DNA of 64,000 nucleotides from an uncultured Burkholderiales bacterium (lineage in GTDB: Bacteria > Pseudomonadota > Gammaproteobacteria > Burkholderiales > Burkholderiaceae_C). The notes under the pieces were generated by a model. The model was not told the DNA's origin. It did no database searches and saw only the letters and a list, made by a program, of their open reading frames with translations. The stretch's first letter is position 1. Every line of letters starts with the position of its first letter. Position numbers and translations under genes: made by a program. The stretch lies in contig CAIZSE010000132.1 in assembly GCA_903935585.1 (NCBI GenBank), positions 1 to 64,000 on the forward strand. Reading direction: 5' to 3'. This document shows positions 40,130 through 52,167 of the stretch, one piece after another.

Positions 40130-43100
40130 ATGAAACGGATGCTGATCAACGCCACGCAAGCTGAAGAGCGCCGCCTGGCCATCGTCGATGGACAAAAACT
40201 CCTCGACTACGAAATCGAAATTGAAGGACGCGAACAGCGCAAGGGCAACATCTACCAAGCGGTAGTAACCCGGGTCGAGCCTTCGCTCGAAGCTTGTTTT
40301 GTGGACTACGGCGAAGACCGACACGGCTTCTTGCCCTTTAAGGAAATCTCGCGCCAGTACTTTGCTGAAGGTGTCTCCGTCAGCCAAGCGCGCATCCAGG
40401 ACGTCATCAAGGAAGGCCAATCCCTTCTGGTGCAGGTCGAAAAAGAAGAGCGTGGCAACAAAGGCGCCGCCCTGACCACATTCGTCAGTCTGGCTGGCCG
40501 GTATGTGGTGCTCATGCCCAACAACCCCCGCGGTGGCGGCGTCAGCCGACGCATCGAGGGCGATGACCGGGCCGAGCTCAAAGAAGCCATGGACCAGCTG
40601 GAATACCCCAAAGGCATGTCCATCATTGCCCGCACTGCTGGCATCGGCCGCTCGGCACCCGAGCTGCAGTGGGACCTGAACTACCTGCTCAAACTGTGGA
40701 CCGCCATCGATGGCGCATCCAAGGGTGGCAAAGGGGCCTTCCTGATTTACCAGGAATCGAGCCTGGTGATCCGTGCCATACGTGATTACTTCAACAACGA
40801 CATCGGCGACATCCTGATCGACACCGATGACATCTACGACCAGGCTCAGCAGTTCATGAGCCATGTCATGCCTGAGTTTGCGAACCGCGTGAAGCGCTAC
40901 CGCGACGACGCACCGCTGTTCAGCCGCTTCCAGATTGAGCACCAGATCGAATCGGCCTACGCCCGTACCGTTCAACTGCCCTCAGGCGGCGCCATCGTGA
41001 TCGACCACACCGAAGCCCTGGTTTCGGTGGACGTGAACTCGGCCCGAGCCATCAAGGGCGGTGACATCGAAGAAACCGCCACCCGCACCAACCTGGAGGC
41101 CGCTGATGAAGTGGCTCGCCAGATGCGTCTGCGCGATTTGGGTGGCCTGATCGTGATCGACTTCATCGACATGGAAGAGAGCAAGAACCGCCGCGAAGTG
41201 GAAAACCGCCTGCGCGATGCGCTGCGCCAGGACCGCGCCCGCGTGCAGTTCGGCACCATCAGCAAGTTCGGCCTCATGGAAATGAGCCGCCAACGGCTGA
41301 AACCGGCCCTCTCTGAAGGCGCCTCAATTCCTTGCCCACGTTGCGGCGGCGCAGGCCACATCCGCGACACCGAAAGCTCGGCGTTGCAAATTCTGCGGAT
41401 CATCCAGGAAGAGTCCATGAAGGACAACAGCGCCGCTGTGCACGCCCAAGTGCCGGTGGAAGTGGCTTCCTTCCTGCTCAATGAAAAGCGCTCCGAGATC
41501 GCCAAGATCGAATTGCAGCAACGCATCAATGTGCTGCTGGTGCCCAACAAGTCGCTGGAAACACCGCACTACAAACTCGAGCGCCTCAAGCACGACGATC
41601 CACGCCTGGACCGCATCGAAGCCAGCTACAAAATGGCCGAAGAAATCGAAGATGCCACCACGGTGACCCGCCGTTCGCAAGAGCCGACCAACAAGCAAAC
41701 GCCTGTCATCAAAGGGGTTTTGCCCGACGCTCCAGCCCCTATTGCACCGGTCAAACCCGAAGCGGTGGCTGCAACGGCCAAGCCTGCCGCCAAGGCTCCG
41801 GCAGCACCTGTAGTTGCTCCGGCAGCCACAGGCGGCTTCTTCGGATGGCTGAAAAATCTGTTCGGAGGCAGCGCCCCTGAAGCAGTGCCATCGTCTGTTG
41901 GCAAGAAGGATGAAAAATCCCGCGAAAGCCGAAATGGCGATCGCCGTTCAGAGGGACGCACAGAGGGTCGCGATGGCGAACGCCGTGACGGTCGCCGAGG
42001 CGGCCGTGATGGTCGGCGTGGCGAGCGCAGCGAAGGTGCCACCGGCGAAGTCCGCGCACCCCGCGAAGGCGGTCGTCGCGGCGAAGGCCGTGGCGAGGGT
42101 CGTGAAGGCCGTGTTGAAGGTCGTGAAGGCCGCAACGAATTGCGTGAAGGCGAAGCCCGCCCCGCACGCGGTGAACGTGATGGAGAACGCGCGGAGCGTC
42201 CTGCACGCGAAGGCCGTCGCGATGGTCGTGGCGAAAACCGCAACGAAGGCAGAAACGAAGCCCGAAGCGATGCCCAGCCTGAACTGAATGCCGAGGGCAA
42301 CGAAGTTCGCAGCGAACGCGCGCCCCGTGGCGAAGGTCGCGGTGACGGCCGCCGTGAGCGCGGCGAACGCGGTGGCGAAGGCCGACGTGAACGCGGCGAT
42401 CGTGGTGGCGAACGCCGCCAGGGTGACACAGCCCCCAGCGACGCACTCAGCCCCGAATCGGAAGTGATGGCCACCGAAGGTCAGCAAGCCAATCTGCCCT
42501 CAGAAGGTGGTGCGCCAAGCGAAAACACGGGCGAGCGCCGTGAGCGCCGATCACGTGACCGCTACGGTCGTGACCGCCGGGACCGCCCAAGCGACGGTCG
42601 TCAGGAAAACGCTGGCGAAGTGACCCCGGGCGAGGCAGATGCCAGTGCGTTCTCTGCGCCTGCCGCTGAATCCATGGGTGAAGACCGCCCTGCATCACGC
42701 TCCTACTTCGAGCGTGCCCAGCAAACGTCGGTCGCACCTGCGGCCGAGCAGGCGCCGATTGAACGAACAGAAACAACTGTTTCAGCATCTGTTTCAGCGC
42801 CTGTTACAGAACCTGTCGCAGCATCTGCGCCCTCCCCGGTGTCGGCACCTGTGTCGGCACCTGCAGCTCCAGCAGCGCCTGCTGCGGTGGTGGCACCCGT
42901 TGCGGCTTCAGTGGCCACACGCGCAGATTTGCCTGCCGTGGCCAGCTACACACTGCAAATCGACAATCTGGAACAGGTGGCGCAAGGCTCCGGTCTGGTT
43001 TGGGTGAATTCGGATGTTGCCAAGGTGGCTGCCGTGCAAGCTGCCATTGCGGCCGAAATCAAGCCGGCACGTGTGCCGCGCGAGCGTCCACCGGCTGTGA

Positions 43101-43171
43101 CCCTGAATGAAGGCCCCCTGGTTTTGGTGGAAACACGCAAAGACCTGAAAGACATGAACTTGCCGTTCTGA
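40130..43171 (+). CDS. rne: Ribonuclease E
   Basis: Core endonuclease of RNA decay and rRNA/tRNA processing. 1013 aa. N-terminal S1 domain ([23 protein letters not shown]), 5' sensor and DNase I-like catalytic region ([15 protein letters not shown] ... LIVIDFIDM), zinc-link cysteines C402 and C405 in CPRCGGAGH. From about residue 600 to 770 the protein is Arg/Glu/Gly-rich low complexity, then an Ala/Pro/Val-rich stretch (about 875-930) and a folded-looking C-terminal tail. The tail is the expected scaffold and RNA-binding region. A terminator follows. Confidence 0.97.
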   Translation: MKRMLINATQAEERRLAIVDGQKLLDYEIEIEGREQRKGNIYQAVVTRVEPSLEACFVDYGEDRHGFLPFKEISRQYFAEGVSVSQARIQDVIKEGQSLLVQVEKEERGNKGAALTTFVSLAGRYVVLMPNNPRGGGVSRRIEGDDRAELKEAMDQLEYPKGMSIIARTAGIGRSAPELQWDLNYLLKLWTAIDGASKGGKGAFLIYQESSLVIRAIRDYFNNDIGDILIDTDDIYDQAQQFMSHVMPEFANRVKRYRDDAPLFSRFQIEHQIESAYARTVQLPSGGAIVIDHTEALVSVDVNSARAIKGGDIEETATRTNLEAADEVARQMRLRDLGGLIVIDFIDMEESKNRREVENRLRDALRQDRARVQFGTISKFGLMEMSRQRLKPALSEGASIPCPRCGGAGHIRDTESSALQILRIIQEESMKDNSAAVHAQVPVEVASFLLNEKRSEIAKIELQQRINVLLVPNKSLETPHYKLERLKHDDPRLDRIEASYKMAEEIEDATTVTRRSQEPTNKQTPVIKGVLPDAPAPIAPVKPEAVAATAKPAAKAPAAPVVAPAATGGFFGWLKNLFGGSAPEAVPSSVGKKDEKSRESRNGDRRSEGRTEGRDGERRDGRRGGRDGRRGERSEGATGEVRAPREGGRRGEGRGEGREGRVEGREGRNELREGEARPARGERDGERAERPAREGRRDGRGENRNEGRNEARSDAQPELNAEGNEVRSERAPRGEGRGDGRRERGERGGEGRRERGDRGGERRQGDTAPSDALSPESEVMATEGQQANLPSEGGAPSENTGERRERRSRDRYGRDRRDRPSDGRQENAGEVTPGEADASAFSAPAAESMGEDRPASRSYFERAQQTSVAPAAEQAPIERTETTVSASVSAPVTEPVAASAPSPVSAPVSAPAAPAAPAAVVAPVAASVATRADLPAVASYTLQIDNLEQVAQGSGLVWVNSDVAKVAAVQAAIAAEIKPARVPRERPPAVTLNEGPLVLVETRKDLKDMNLPF

Positions 43172-43207
43172 TTTCAAAGTCCAGCGCTGCGCGCTGATGA
43201 AAAGAAA

Positions 43208-43234
43208 AACCGGGCCCAGCGCCCGGTTTTTTTT
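43208..43234 (+). terminator. Rho-independent terminator after rne
   Basis: AACCGGGC pairs with GCCCGGTT around a 5-nt loop (43216-43220), followed by eight T residues. It lies 36 bp after the rne stop. The remaining spacer to hemY (to 43426) shows no gene. Confidence 0.9.
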
Positions 43235-43400
43235 GGTACATACGATCAGTTGCGTCAGGGGCAACAGGGGCTACAGGGGTGAGCATGCCCAATGATCCGG
43301 GCAAGCGTGACGCGCATCGGTTTGTCCACTCGGGGCTTGTTGTTCGACAGCACCCTTCAACTCAGGAGGCCATGGGCGGCCATCCAGGATCAGCCGCGAG

Positions 43401-43424
43401 GCAGCATCAAGGGCAGCATCAAGG
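43401..43424. repeat. 12-bp tandem duplication beside hemY
   Basis: Two exact head-to-tail copies of GCAGCATCAAGG (43401-43412, 43413-43424), ending two bases before the hemY stop codon. Probably simple slippage. Confidence 0.7.
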
Positions 43425-43426
43425 CA

Positions 43427-44722
43427 TCAGCTCTGACTGACCAAAGCGGCCTGTTTCCAGGCTTGCGCAGCCGCTTCTGGTTCTTGCCTTTGTTCGGCCA
43501 ATTCAGCCAAAGCACACCAAGCCTGGCGCTTCAGTGCCGGGGCCTGCAAACCCTTAACCGCTTGGGCCAGCAGGCTCTGTGCCTTGCCCCACAACTGGTG
43601 GCGCAAGCACACCATGCCCGCCAGATACTGCCAACGCGCGTCTTGCGGTTGGGCTTGCTGGGCGGTTTCTACACGAGCCAGCCATTGCCGGGCATCGGCT
43701 GCACGAACGTCTGCCGCACTGGCCTCCATGGCTTGCACCATGCGGGTCAACTGATCAGAAGTCCAATTCGACTGCTGCGATTGCAAAGAGGCCCACAAAG
43801 GCTGTAGCCACGGTCTGGCCACCGCACTGCTTCCCCCCAAAGCCACAAGGCGCAACGCGGCTTCTGCGGCAAGGTCGGGCATGTTGCGTTGGGCTGGGGT
43901 CAGACTCAGCCACAAACGCTGAACAGCATCGGCATCGTGTGTGTGCATCAACCATTCCAGAATCAGGCTGCGCACCAGACTGTTGGCCGTGGCTGGCGTG
44001 AACGCACGGTGCTTGGCCAGCAAAAGCGCCGTATCCAGCGCCTTTGCAGGTTGACCTGCCAACCGGGCGGCCTTGAGTTGCAAGCGCATGGCCACCATGC
44101 GGCGCGCTGTGGCCGAAGGCAAGGCCTTCAAAAGTCCCAGACTCCCTGAGGCATCCCGGTCATCGAGCAACCAGCGAGCTGCTCGAAGCTGGGCGCCCTC
44201 GGTCAATGCCTGCCGCTCAGAAGACTGCCCCTCTTTGGCAGACTGGATGGCCTCTTGCCAATGGGTTTGTCGCAACTCACGGTCTTGCAAGGCGTGGGCC
44301 GACTCGGCCACCATGATGTGCGCCACCGTTCGCAAAGAGACTGCATGGTCAAGCAGGAGGCCTGAATCCCTCAAGAGTGTTTCTTTTTCAAGCGCTGATT
44401 GCGCCGACTTGCGAGCCCGCAAAAAACGCCCGGCCATGAACTGGCTGATCGAATCGAGCATCTCGGCATGGGCCGCCCGTTCTTTTTGCTGAAGGCGCCA
44501 GCGCTTGGCCTGCTTCGGCAAAGACAACAAGGCCGACAAAGCCTGCTGTGCCAACACCACCACCAGCACCACCAGGCTCAACACCAGCAGCACCAGATTG
44601 AGTGAAAAATCGACCCGGTAGGGCGCCAAAAACAAAGTCACAGTGCCCTGGTTGTGCCCGGCAAGCCATGCCGCTGCAGCGGCCAGTGCAAACAAACTGA
44701 TGAGCCAAAGAGCTGCGCGCAT
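43427..44722 (-). CDS. hemY: HemY-type inner-membrane protein
   Basis: 431 aa. Two N-terminal membrane helices (about 3-22 and 40-62) enclose GHNQGTVTLFLAPYRVDFSLN, then a TPR-like helical domain. The proteobacterial hemY of hem operons is not the protoporphyrinogen oxidase of Gram-positives; its role in haem synthesis remains undefined. Last gene of hemC-hemD-hemX-hemY; ATG follows hemX after 6 bp. Confidence 0.93.
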   Translation of the reverse strand: MRAALWLISLFALAAAAAWLAGHNQGTVTLFLAPYRVDFSLNLVLLVLSLVVLVVVLAQQALSALLSLPKQAKRWRLQQKERAAHAEMLDSISQFMAGRFLRARKSAQSALEKETLLRDSGLLLDHAVSLRTVAHIMVAESAHALQDRELRQTHWQEAIQSAKEGQSSERQALTEGAQLRAARWLLDDRDASGSLGLLKALPSATARRMVAMRLQLKAARLAGQPAKALDTALLLAKHRAFTPATANSLVRSLILEWLMHTHDADAVQRLWLSLTPAQRNMPDLAAEAALRLVALGGSSAVARPWLQPLWASLQSQQSNWTSDQLTRMVQAMEASAADVRAADARQWLARVETAQQAQPQDARWQYLAGMVCLRHQLWGKAQSLLAQAVKGLQAPALKRQAWCALAELAEQRQEPEAAAQAWKQAALVSQS

Positions 44723-44728
44723 ACCCGC

Positions 44729-45775
44729 TTACCTTCCTGCAGCAGCTGTCGCCAACGCTGTCAAAGACCCTTCCAGGGGCGGGATCTCGCTGGCTTTCAG
44801 TTGCACACCGGATTGCTCCAGCAGCTGAAGCATTTGGGTTGTTTTGCGAGAAGAGCCATCGGCATAACGGCGAACGATGACGGCGGCAGAAGCCAGGTCT
44901 GCACGGGCAGCGTCTTTTTGCCGAGCCAACAAACCCAGACGGGCATTGAGCAATTTGAGCTTGATGTTTTCGCGCAGGAAAAACCCCTGGTCTGGCGACA
45001 ACAAGGCCGCTTCGGGCGATTCGATTCGGCTCACACGCACCAAGCCCTTGAGCTGGTCTGCAAACTGGTTCAAGCCCGCCATCCACCACGATGGCGGCGG
45101 TGGGGAAAGGCCCGCTTCGGCCAGAGATCGGCTCATGGCCGCTGTCGGCAACTCCTGATTGGCCAGCACCAGGCCATCCACCAAAGCCACACCTTCATCG
45201 AGCTTGATCAACAAGCCTGGCAAATCAAACACATTGGCCGTCTTAAGACGATCCAGATCTTTTTCGAGTGCCCGGAGCACCGGGGCCAGCCTTGGTTGCG
45301 CGGCACGCTGCACCCTCATCTGCGCCGACTTGAGCGTGGCCAGCAAGGGCTCGATACTGCCTGTCAACTGGGCTTGCTGCTGGGCCATGCGCAAAGCCGA
45401 TTCAATGTCCACCACCAAATTTTCATCGCGTGAGCGCGACAGGCTTTGCATCAACTCTTCAAGCTGTCCACGCTGCAGGGCCACTTCACCCAGGCGGGCC
45501 TCGACCAGCGCCAGCCGTGCGGCACTGTCTTTCACCGTCTCCTGAGCCTGTTTGGCCCATGCTTTGGCTTCCAGCGACTGCTGCCCGGTATCCGCGCTTT
45601 GCCGAGCCAGTTGCTCTTGAATGCGCGACAGCTTTTGCCACAGCAAGACAGAAACCAACAAGGCCAGGCTTGCCACCCCGATCGCAAGCCACCGGATCCA
45701 TGCACGCCGAACCGGCACGGGTGCCGAAGCCACGGGCTTTTCAGAAGATGAGGCAGTTTCAGATGGGGAGGTCAT
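44729..45775 (-). CDS. hemX: HemX-like membrane protein
   Basis: 348 aa. Ser/Pro-rich cytoplasmic head, one membrane helix about residues 27-46 (IRWLAIGVASLALLVSVLLW), coiled-coil region, then the HemX domain. Often named uroporphyrinogen-III C-methyltransferase, but it lacks the SAM-binding methylase fold. Start at MTSPSETASSS, overlapping the hemD stop (ATGA); the long upstream in-frame extension lies within hemD. Confidence 0.9.
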   Translation of the reverse strand: MTSPSETASSSEKPVASAPVPVRRAWIRWLAIGVASLALLVSVLLWQKLSRIQEQLARQSADTGQQSLEAKAWAKQAQETVKDSAARLALVEARLGEVALQRGQLEELMQSLSRSRDENLVVDIESALRMAQQQAQLTGSIEPLLATLKSAQMRVQRAAQPRLAPVLRALEKDLDRLKTANVFDLPGLLIKLDEGVALVDGLVLANQELPTAAMSRSLAEAGLSPPPPSWWMAGLNQFADQLKGLVRVSRIESPEAALLSPDQGFFLRENIKLKLLNARLGLLARQKDAARADLASAAVIVRRYADGSSRKTTQMLQLLEQSGVQLKASEIPPLEGSLTALATAAAGR

Positions 45776-46587
45776 GCCAGCGATTTTATAGACTCCGCTT
45801 GTGCTTGCAGGTCGGCAGGAACAGTGTCCACCCTTCCCCATCCGGATGCCCGCAGCCGCTGGGCAATTCGAGGGTGCGTGGCCAGCGCCCGCGCCTGCCC
45901 CAAAGGCAAGTCCGGACAAGTCTGCAGCAGCAGCTGAGCCGCCTCGGAGCTGCTGAACAACCACCGGCTGCCATCCGTCATGGCCTGGCGCGCACGGCGG
46001 CATTGCTCAGGCGTCAATTCGGGGGCCTGGCGCACATAGGCCACCACCTGAAAGACCTGCAGACCTTCGCTTTCAAGCTGCAGGGCCAGCCAATCTCGCC
46101 CGGCCAACTGGCCATGGGCATCTGCTCCGCGAACAATCAGGACCGAGGGCTTGGCATGCACAGCCGCAGCCACAACGGCCTGCACCTGCCCAGCCACCAC
46201 AGCCCACAAGGCTTCAGAGTCAAACTGTGCTGACTTTTCATCAGGTGAGTCGATCAGCGCTGCAGGCCAGCCAGTAGCCAGCAAAGCCGCTTGGGTGCCA
46301 GGGCCTGTCGACCAGGCCCGACAACTTGGCACAGCCAAGCCCTCTGGCCGAGCCGCCATGAAAAAACGCACCGCATTGGCACTGACAAACATCACGGCCA
46401 AGTGATGGGGAACCACCTGCCAGGCTTGCGCCAATTGGGCAACGTCAGGCAGCGCTGCAATCTCGATCAAGGGGAAAGGTTCGCTGTGCACGCCCAGCGC
46501 CCGCAAGCCCTGCGCCCAGGCCATGGCCTCGCGCTCGGGTCGGGTCACGATCACCCGAGGGGGGGGCAATTCGGGCGCACCCGTCAT
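45772..46587 (-). CDS. hemD: Uroporphyrinogen-III synthase
   Basis: Closes and inverts ring D of hydroxymethylbilane. 271 aa. Sequence conservation in this family is low; VIVTRPEREAMAW at the start, FVSANAVRFFMAA, LIVRGADAHGQLAG and the late WLFSSSEAAQLL fit it. Start at MTGAPELPPPRV, 14 bp after hemC. Gene order hemC-hemD supports the call. Confidence 0.93.
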   Translation of the reverse strand: MTGAPELPPPRVIVTRPEREAMAWAQGLRALGVHSEPFPLIEIAALPDVAQLAQAWQVVPHHLAVMFVSANAVRFFMAARPEGLAVPSCRAWSTGPGTQAALLATGWPAALIDSPDEKSAQFDSEALWAVVAGQVQAVVAAAVHAKPSVLIVRGADAHGQLAGRDWLALQLESEGLQVFQVVAYVRQAPELTPEQCRRARQAMTDGSRWLFSSSEAAQLLLQTCPDLPLGQARALATHPRIAQRLRASGWGRVDTVPADLQAQAESIKSLA

Positions 46588-46601
46588 ATCGGCTTGTGCG
46601 C

Positions 46602-47519
46602 TCAATGCGCTCCGCCATCGCGCAGAGCCTGCGCCACACTCAGCCCCAGGGCCTCCGCGGCTTGCAGGCCATCGGCGCTGGCATGGGCATCGGCTGTGAC
46701 CAAGGTGGTGGCGCCTTCCGGATCGCCCCAAGCCGCTTGCAGCTTGAGAACGCCCCCCTCGATGGTGGCGTGTGCAGCCAAAGGCATGGAGCAGCTACCA
46801 CCCATGGCCCGGCTCACGGCGCGCTCGGCCGCAACCCGGCGCCATGAGGGCGCATCGGCCAGCGGCGCCAACAAGGCGCGCAAGTCGTCGCGGTCACTGC
46901 GAATCTCGATGCCCAACGCGCCCTGACCTGCGGCGGGCAGCATCTGGTCGGTTTCAAAAATGTGGCGAATGCGCTCGGTCAAACCCAGGCGCTTGAGGCC
47001 TGCAGCGGCCAGCACAATGCCCGCGTACTGCCCTTCATCGAGCTTGCGCAAGCGGGTGTCCAGGTTGCCACGCAAGGGCTCGATCTTCAAATCGGGTCGC
47101 AAGGCACGCAACAACACGGTGCGGCGAAGGCTGGAGGTGCCGACCACCGCGCCTTGGGGCAAGTCTTCCAGGCGGGCGAATTGGGGCGACACCCAGGCGT
47201 CGCGGGGGTCTTCGCGCTCCATCACGCAAGCCAACTCAAAACCCTCGGGCATGTCCATGGGCACATCCTTGAGCGAATGCACCGCGATGTCGGCGTGGCC
47301 TTCTTGCAGGGCGACTTCCAGTTCTTTCACAAACAGGCCCTTGCCACCCACCTTGCTCAGGCTGCGGTCCAGAATCTGATCGCCTTGAGTCGTCATGCCC
47401 AAAAGCCGGACCTGGCAGCCTCGGGCTTCCAGCAAAGATTTAACGTGTTCAGCCTGCCACAGAGCCAAACGGCTCTCACGGGTGGCGATGACGATGGAGG
47501 GCACTTTCGACTCGGTCAC
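46602..47519 (-). CDS. hemC: Hydroxymethylbilane synthase (porphobilinogen deaminase)
   Basis: Polymerises four porphobilinogens. 305 aa. The dipyrromethane cofactor Cys is in [13 protein letters not shown] near residue 240; [26 protein letters not shown] and [17 protein letters not shown] are further signatures. First gene of the hem operon, divergent from ppc across 86 bp. Confidence 0.97.
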   Translation of the reverse strand: MTESKVPSIVIATRESRLALWQAEHVKSLLEARGCQVRLLGMTTQGDQILDRSLSKVGGKGLFVKELEVALQEGHADIAVHSLKDVPMDMPEGFELACVMEREDPRDAWVSPQFARLEDLPQGAVVGTSSLRRTVLLRALRPDLKIEPLRGNLDTRLRKLDEGQYAGIVLAAAGLKRLGLTERIRHIFETDQMLPAAGQGALGIEIRSDRDDLRALLAPLADAPSWRRVAAERAVSRAMGGSCSMPLAAHATIEGGVLKLQAAWGDPEGATTLVTADAHASADGLQAAEALGLSVAQALRDGGAH

Positions 47520-47605
47520 GGCGGGGTTTCCTGAAAAAAAATTGACCCCATCAAAATGAAATCAATTGGTAATTTTTTGTCCTCAGGCGATGCTAGCATG
47601 AGGCG

Positions 47606-50587
47606 ATGGACGATGGAACCCAAGGCACATCACCAGCACCCTACCCCTTCAAAGCAGACACCCCGATGAAACAGGCCTCCCCGGAATCCACCTTCCTCCC
47701 CAAAGCATCCCAGGCCAGCAATCCCCGCGAAAAGCGCGACAGTGAACGCCCCTTGGTTGAAGACATCCGGCTGTTGGGCCGAATTCTTGGCGATGTGATC
47801 CGGGTGCAAGAAGGCCCCCAAGCCTACGAGTTGGTCGAGCAAATCCGCAAGTTGTCGGTGGCCTTTCGGCGCGATGCCGACCACGAAGCCGACAAGGCGC
47901 TGAAAAAACTGCTCAAAAGCCTGCCCGGCGACCGGGCTGTCAGCGTGATCCGAGCCTTCACCTATTTCAGCCACCTGGCCAATCTGGCAGAAGACCGCCA
48001 CCACATCCGCCGACGCGCCATCCACGAACGCGCAGGCCACACGCAAGAAGGCAGCATTGACGTCGCACTGCAGCGCCTGCGCTGGGCGGGCATCACACCC
48101 AAGAGCATTTCAGAGATGCTGGCCACCAGCTACGTGGCCCCGGTTCTCACGGCACACCCCACCGAAGTGCAGCGCAAAAGCATCCTGGACGCAGAACGTG
48201 ACATTGCCCACCTGCTGACCGAGCGCGACGCCATCAAAGCCCGCGCTGCTGCCGTGAACGCTGCCAAAGACGCCCTCACGCCCAAAGAGCTGGCCAGCAA
48301 CGAACTGCAAATGCGCGCCCGGGTGATGCAGCTGTGGCAAACGCGTTTGTTGCGCTTTACCAAGCTGACCGTTGCTGACGAAATTGAAAATGCCCTGAGC
48401 TATTACGAATCCACCTTCTTGCGTGAAATTCCCAAGCTTTATGCCGAATTAGAGCAAGCCCTGCCCGGCCAGCGTGTCGCCAGTTTCTTGCGCATGGGCC
48501 AATGGATTGGCGGCGACCGCGATGGCAACCCCAACGTGACCGCGCAAACGCTGGAACACGCCCTGACACGCCAAAGCGATGTCGCCCTGCGCCACTACCT
48601 GACCGAAGTGCATTTTTTAGGCAGCGAATTGTCTCTGTCTGCCATGCTGGTCCCCTTTGGCACCGACATGCTCGCCTTGGCCGCCCAATCGCCCGACACC
48701 AACGAGCACCGCCTGGACGAGCCCTACCGCCGGGCTCTGACCGGCATCTACGCCCGACTGGCCGCCACGCTCAAAGACCTGACCGGGGGCGATGCAGCAC
48801 GCCACGCCGTGGCACCGCAAAACCCTTACAGCCATGCCGAAGAACTCCTGGCCGATCTCCGCGTGATCGAAGCATCGCTGTGCAGCCACCACGCTGAAGC
48901 GCTGGCCGCCCAGCGCCTGCACCCGCTGATCCGCGCTGTGGAAGTTTTTGGCTTCCACCTGGCCACGGTGGACCTGCGCCAAAGCTCGGACAAACACGAA
49001 GAAGTGGTGGCCGAGCTGCTGGCCACCGCCCGTGTGGAAAAGAATTACAGCCAGCTTGACGAATCCGCCAAGCAAGCCGTCTTGCTGAGTCTGCTGAACG
49101 ATGCCCGCCCGCTGCGTGTTACGGGTGCCGACTACAGTGCCCTCGCCACATCGGAACTGGCCATTTTTGAAATGGCACGTCGCATGCTCGCCAGTTTTGG
49201 CAAGGAGGCGATTCGCCACTACATCATCAGCCACACCGAAGCCGTGAGTGACTTGCTGGAAGTGCTGCTGCTGCTCAAAGAGGTGGGACTTTTGCGGGGC
49301 ATCTTGTGTGACCCCCACGCTGACGCTGCCCCCCAAGGGGGCCAGACCGCCTTGGGGCGGCCCGGCGGCGGTCGAGGCAGCGGCGCCAACAGCGACCTGA
49401 TTGTGGTGCCCCTGTTCGAGACCATCGAAGACCTGGCGCAATCCGCGCTGATCATGCGTGACTTTTATGCGCTGCCCGGTGTGGCTGCGCTGGTTCAGCG
49501 CTCGGGCGGCGAGCAAGACATCATGCTGGGCTATTCAGACAGCAACAAGGATGGTGGCATCTTCACCAGCAACTGGGCGCTCTACCGCGCCGAAATTGCC
49601 CTGGTCGAACTGTTTGACAAACTTCAAAAGAGCCACGGCATCACCCTGCGCATGTTCCATGGCCGAGGTGGCACCGTGGGGCGTGGTGGCGGCCCAAGCT
49701 ACCAGGCCATCCTGGCGCAACCGCCCGGCACTGTTCGCGGCCAGATTCGCCTGACCGAACAGGGCGAAGTCATTGGCTCCAAATACGCCAACCCCGAAAT
49801 CGGTCGCCGCAACCTCGAAACTTTGGTGGCCGCCACACTCGAAGCCACCCTGCTGCAACCCACCAAGCCCGCCACCCGGGCTTTTCTGGAAGCTGCGGCC
49901 GAATTGTCCAAATCCAGCATGAGCGCCTACCGTGCACTGGTTTACGAAACACCCGGCTTTACCGACTACTTTTTTGGTGCCACCCCGCTCAAGGAACTGG
50001 CGCAACTGAACATCGGCTCACGCCCCGCATCGCGTAAGGCGCTTGAAAAAATCGAAGACCTGCGCGCTATTCCCTGGGGCTTCAGCTGGGGCCAATGCCG
50101 ACTGACACTGCCGGGCTGGCTGGGCTTTGGCTCAGCCGTGGCCGCATACCTGGACAAACCGGATGCAGCAGAACGCAAAGCGGCACTGGCCCTGCTGCAA
50201 AAGATGTACCGCCAGTGGCCGTTTTTCCGCACCCTGCTGTCCAACATGGACATGGTGATGGCCAAGAGCGACCTCGCTCTGGCTTCGCGTTATGCCGAAC
50301 TGGTCAGCGACAGCCGCCTGCGCAAAAAGATCTTTGCCGCGATTGAGGCCGAATGGCACCGCACGGCCGACGCACTGACCCAGATCACGGGGGAAAAAAA
50401 CCGACTGGCCAGCAACCCGGCGCTGGACCGCTCCATTCGCCACCGCTTTCCCTACATCGACCCGCTGCACCACCTGCAGGTCGAACTGATCCGCCGCTAC
50501 CGGGCAGGCAAAGCCGACGAACGGGTGCAACGCGGGATTCACATCTCGATCAACGGGATTGCGGCGGGGCTTCGAAATACGGGGTAA
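47606..50587 (+). CDS. ppc: Phosphoenolpyruvate carboxylase
   Basis: Anaplerotic carboxylation of PEP to oxaloacetate. 993 aa from the first ATG; a second ATG at 47666 (MKQASPES) gives 973 aa and is also possible. Catalytic His in [13 protein letters not shown] (near residue 183), glycine loop [15 protein letters not shown], and the C-terminal Asn-Thr-Gly end (LRNTG) typical of PEPC. At about residues 570-596 a Gly/Pro/Arg-rich insert, encoded by a palindromic DNA element, lies between [14 protein letters not shown] and [14 protein letters not shown], segments normally close together. Confidence 0.96.
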   Translation: MDDGTQGTSPAPYPFKADTPMKQASPESTFLPKASQASNPREKRDSERPLVEDIRLLGRILGDVIRVQEGPQAYELVEQIRKLSVAFRRDADHEADKALKKLLKSLPGDRAVSVIRAFTYFSHLANLAEDRHHIRRRAIHERAGHTQEGSIDVALQRLRWAGITPKSISEMLATSYVAPVLTAHPTEVQRKSILDAERDIAHLLTERDAIKARAAAVNAAKDALTPKELASNELQMRARVMQLWQTRLLRFTKLTVADEIENALSYYESTFLREIPKLYAELEQALPGQRVASFLRMGQWIGGDRDGNPNVTAQTLEHALTRQSDVALRHYLTEVHFLGSELSLSAMLVPFGTDMLALAAQSPDTNEHRLDEPYRRALTGIYARLAATLKDLTGGDAARHAVAPQNPYSHAEELLADLRVIEASLCSHHAEALAAQRLHPLIRAVEVFGFHLATVDLRQSSDKHEEVVAELLATARVEKNYSQLDESAKQAVLLSLLNDARPLRVTGADYSALATSELAIFEMARRMLASFGKEAIRHYIISHTEAVSDLLEVLLLLKEVGLLRGILCDPHADAAPQGGQTALGRPGGGRGSGANSDLIVVPLFETIEDLAQSALIMRDFYALPGVAALVQRSGGEQDIMLGYSDSNKDGGIFTSNWALYRAEIALVELFDKLQKSHGITLRMFHGRGGTVGRGGGPSYQAILAQPPGTVRGQIRLTEQGEVIGSKYANPEIGRRNLETLVAATLEATLLQPTKPATRAFLEAAAELSKSSMSAYRALVYETPGFTDYFFGATPLKELAQLNIGSRPASRKALEKIEDLRAIPWGFSWGQCRLTLPGWLGFGSAVAAYLDKPDAAERKAALALLQKMYRQWPFFRTLLSNMDMVMAKSDLALASRYAELVSDSRLRKKIFAAIEAEWHRTADALTQITGEKNRLASNPALDRSIRHRFPYIDPLHHLQVELIRRYRAGKADERVQRGIHISINGIAAGLRNTG
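49325..49381. repeat. REP-like palindromic element inside ppc
   Basis: Nested inverted repeats: outer arms GCTGCC (49325-49330) and GGCAGC (49376-49381); inner CCCCAAGG and CCTTGGGG; plus local palindromes GCCCCC-CAA-GGGGGC and CGCCTTGGGGCG. It keeps the ppc frame open and encodes the Gly/Arg-rich insert. Resembles the GC-rich palindromic repeats of Comamonadaceae genomes (recollection, not checked). Confidence 0.65.
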
Positions 50588-50635
50588 CGGCCTTTTTTCG
50601 GGGCGCTGCTGGCCGCCCGATAAAATCTTCCACCT

Positions 50636-52084
<1,449 letters not shown>

Positions 52085-52167
52085 CCGCTCAAGCATGCCG
52101 TTTGATGCGGATCAAACGTCGGTCATTTCAAGAACCTGCGGGACGCAAACACGCCTAGCATCCACCG

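Noticed and set aside
41626-42474. Arg/Ser/Pro-rich 282-codon antisense frame in the rne tail
   Set aside because: Produced by the repetitive Arg-Glu-Gly codons of rne; no ribosome-binding site or domain.
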